From the NCBI GenBank assembly GCA_003649665.1, contig QMSL01000075.1:1-6677 (forward strand): 6,677 bases of DNA, written 5' to 3'. The number at the start of each line of letters is the position of its first letter. The stretch's first letter is position 1. The DNA is from Thermoprotei archaeon. Lineage in GTDB: Archaea; Thermoproteota; Thermoprotei; QMSL01; B3-G16. A program made the translations under genes and the position numbers. A model generated the notes under the pieces. It was given only the letters and a program-made list of their open reading frames with translations, made no database searches and was not told where the DNA came from. Below, in pieces: positions 5,978-6,677 of the stretch.

Positions 5978-6677
5978 CTAGTGTCCTAGCATGCTCTTTA
6001 GGTATTTTAGGCCCAAAACCAATCCCTCATCCGCCCTAAATATCGGATCCTCCATCTCGACGCTAAGCACATAGTCGTATCCTCCTTCTCTTAATGCACT
6101 AATTAATGCACGCCAATTTATAACACCCCATCCTGGTATCCTGTATCGCCACCATCCACGGCTATATATACCATTACGTGATAGGGTATGCCTTAGTATT
6201 TCAGTATCCTTAGCATGAACGTGAAATATTCTCTTACTATACTCCCTAGCTACAGCAATACAATCTATTCCCTGCCATACTAAATGTGATGGATCGAAAT
6301 TAAGGCCCAGGATGGGACTTAACTTGAATATCTCATCCCATACGAATGGTGCAAATGCAATATTCCACCCTCCCATAGGGCAGTTCTCAAATGCTATCTT
6401 TACTTCATGATCCTTAGCATAATCTACTATCCTTAAAAACTCCTCTCTGAATAACCTTAATGATTCCTCTATACCATGACATAGGAAGTTCTTCACCGCT
6501 CCAACGAAGGTGCATATTACACTTACGTCAAGTTGAGATGCTGCTTCTATCATCTTCCTTATATGTTCATGGTTTTCCCTTCTCTTCTTCTCATCAGGAT
6601 CAAGATTATTAGGGTAGAACGCTAAGGCCGATATCATTATTCCCTTCTCCTCGAACTTCCTTCTCACTTCACCTGCA
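5978..6677 (-). CDS. Sugar phosphate isomerase/epimerase-like TIM-barrel protein, C-terminal part (5' end beyond window)
   Basis: Belongs to the xylose isomerase-like TIM-barrel (AP endonuclease 2) superfamily, probably a metal-dependent sugar or polyol isomerase or epimerase; the substrate is unknown. The frame is open to the right edge (232 codons seen). The GTG at 6667 is probably an internal Val, since the sequence just after it matches the middle-of-barrel pattern ISALAFYPNNLDPD and family members usually have about 60 more residues before this point. Numbered from that Val, likely metal ligands are Glu94 in AFENCPMGGWN, Asp125 and His128 in NFDPSHLVWQGID, His151 in HVHAKD, and Glu204 in SVEMEDP. 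It lies upstream of galTK on the same strand but a promoter sits between them, so a shared role in sugar metabolism is only suggested by proximity. No signal peptide can be judged because the N-terminus is missing. Confidence 0.82.
   Translation of the reverse strand, partial: AGEVRRKFEEKGIMISALAFYPNNLDPDEKKRRENHEHIRKMIEAASQLDVSVICTFVGAVKNFLCHGIEESLRLFREEFLRIVDYAKDHEVKIAFENCPMGGWNIAFAPFVWDEIFKLSPILGLNFDPSHLVWQGIDCIAVAREYSKRIFHVHAKDTEILRHTLSRNGIYSRGWWRYRIPGWGVINWRALISALREGGYDYVLSVEMEDPIFRADEGLVLGLKYLKSMLGH

Noticed and set aside
6665..6667. GTG as the start of the isomerase-like gene.
   Set aside because: The frame stays open to the window edge and the protein would lack the first part of its TIM barrel, so this codon is most likely an internal valine.

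Overview
The window looks like chromosomal DNA of a thermophilic archaeon, most likely a Thermoproteota (crenarchaeal) lineage. The reasons are an archaeal-type phosphoenolpyruvate carboxylase, a tRNA gene with encoded CCA and a short intron at position 37/38 flanked by bulge-helix-bulge pairing, archaeal TATA boxes placed so close to start codons that transcripts would be leaderless, and a Shine-Dalgarno site before an operon-internal gene. Base composition is moderately AT-rich. I cannot place the genus or order.

Layout. Positions 1098-1 (minus) hold the first 366 codons of ppcA, whose 3' end lies beyond the left edge. A 139-bp intergenic region carries its promoter and, divergently, the promoter of a plus-strand tRNA-Thr(UGU) gene (1238-1335, 21-nt intron). 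After a 99-bp spacer with a 6-bp-arm inverted repeat and a strong TATA box comes a GH36 alpha-galactosidase of the raffinose-synthase/Sip1 type (1435-3606, plus). It converges, with only 2 bp between stop codons, on a minus-strand galT-galK operon (galT 5896-4874, galK 4877-3609, 4-bp overlap). Upstream of galT, after about 80 bp containing its promoter, is the 3' part of a sugar phosphate isomerase/epimerase-like TIM-barrel gene (6677-5978, minus), whose 5' end lies beyond the right edge.

How the genes fit together. The central 4.5 kb is a compact alpha-galactoside module: the GH36 enzyme, which has no signal peptide, would release galactose in the cytoplasm, GalK would phosphorylate it to galactose 1-phosphate, and GalT would exchange it with UDP-glucose to give UDP-galactose and glucose 1-phosphate. 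No UDP-glucose 4-epimerase, transporter or regulator gene is present in the window. The kinase has an unusual sugar-binding signature (NTHQDY instead of GEHTDY), so its substrate deserves checking. ppcA and the tRNA are housekeeping neighbours. I saw no mobile element, CRISPR array or pseudogene. Stretches without genes are all below 150 bp and are described as promoter or operator sites.
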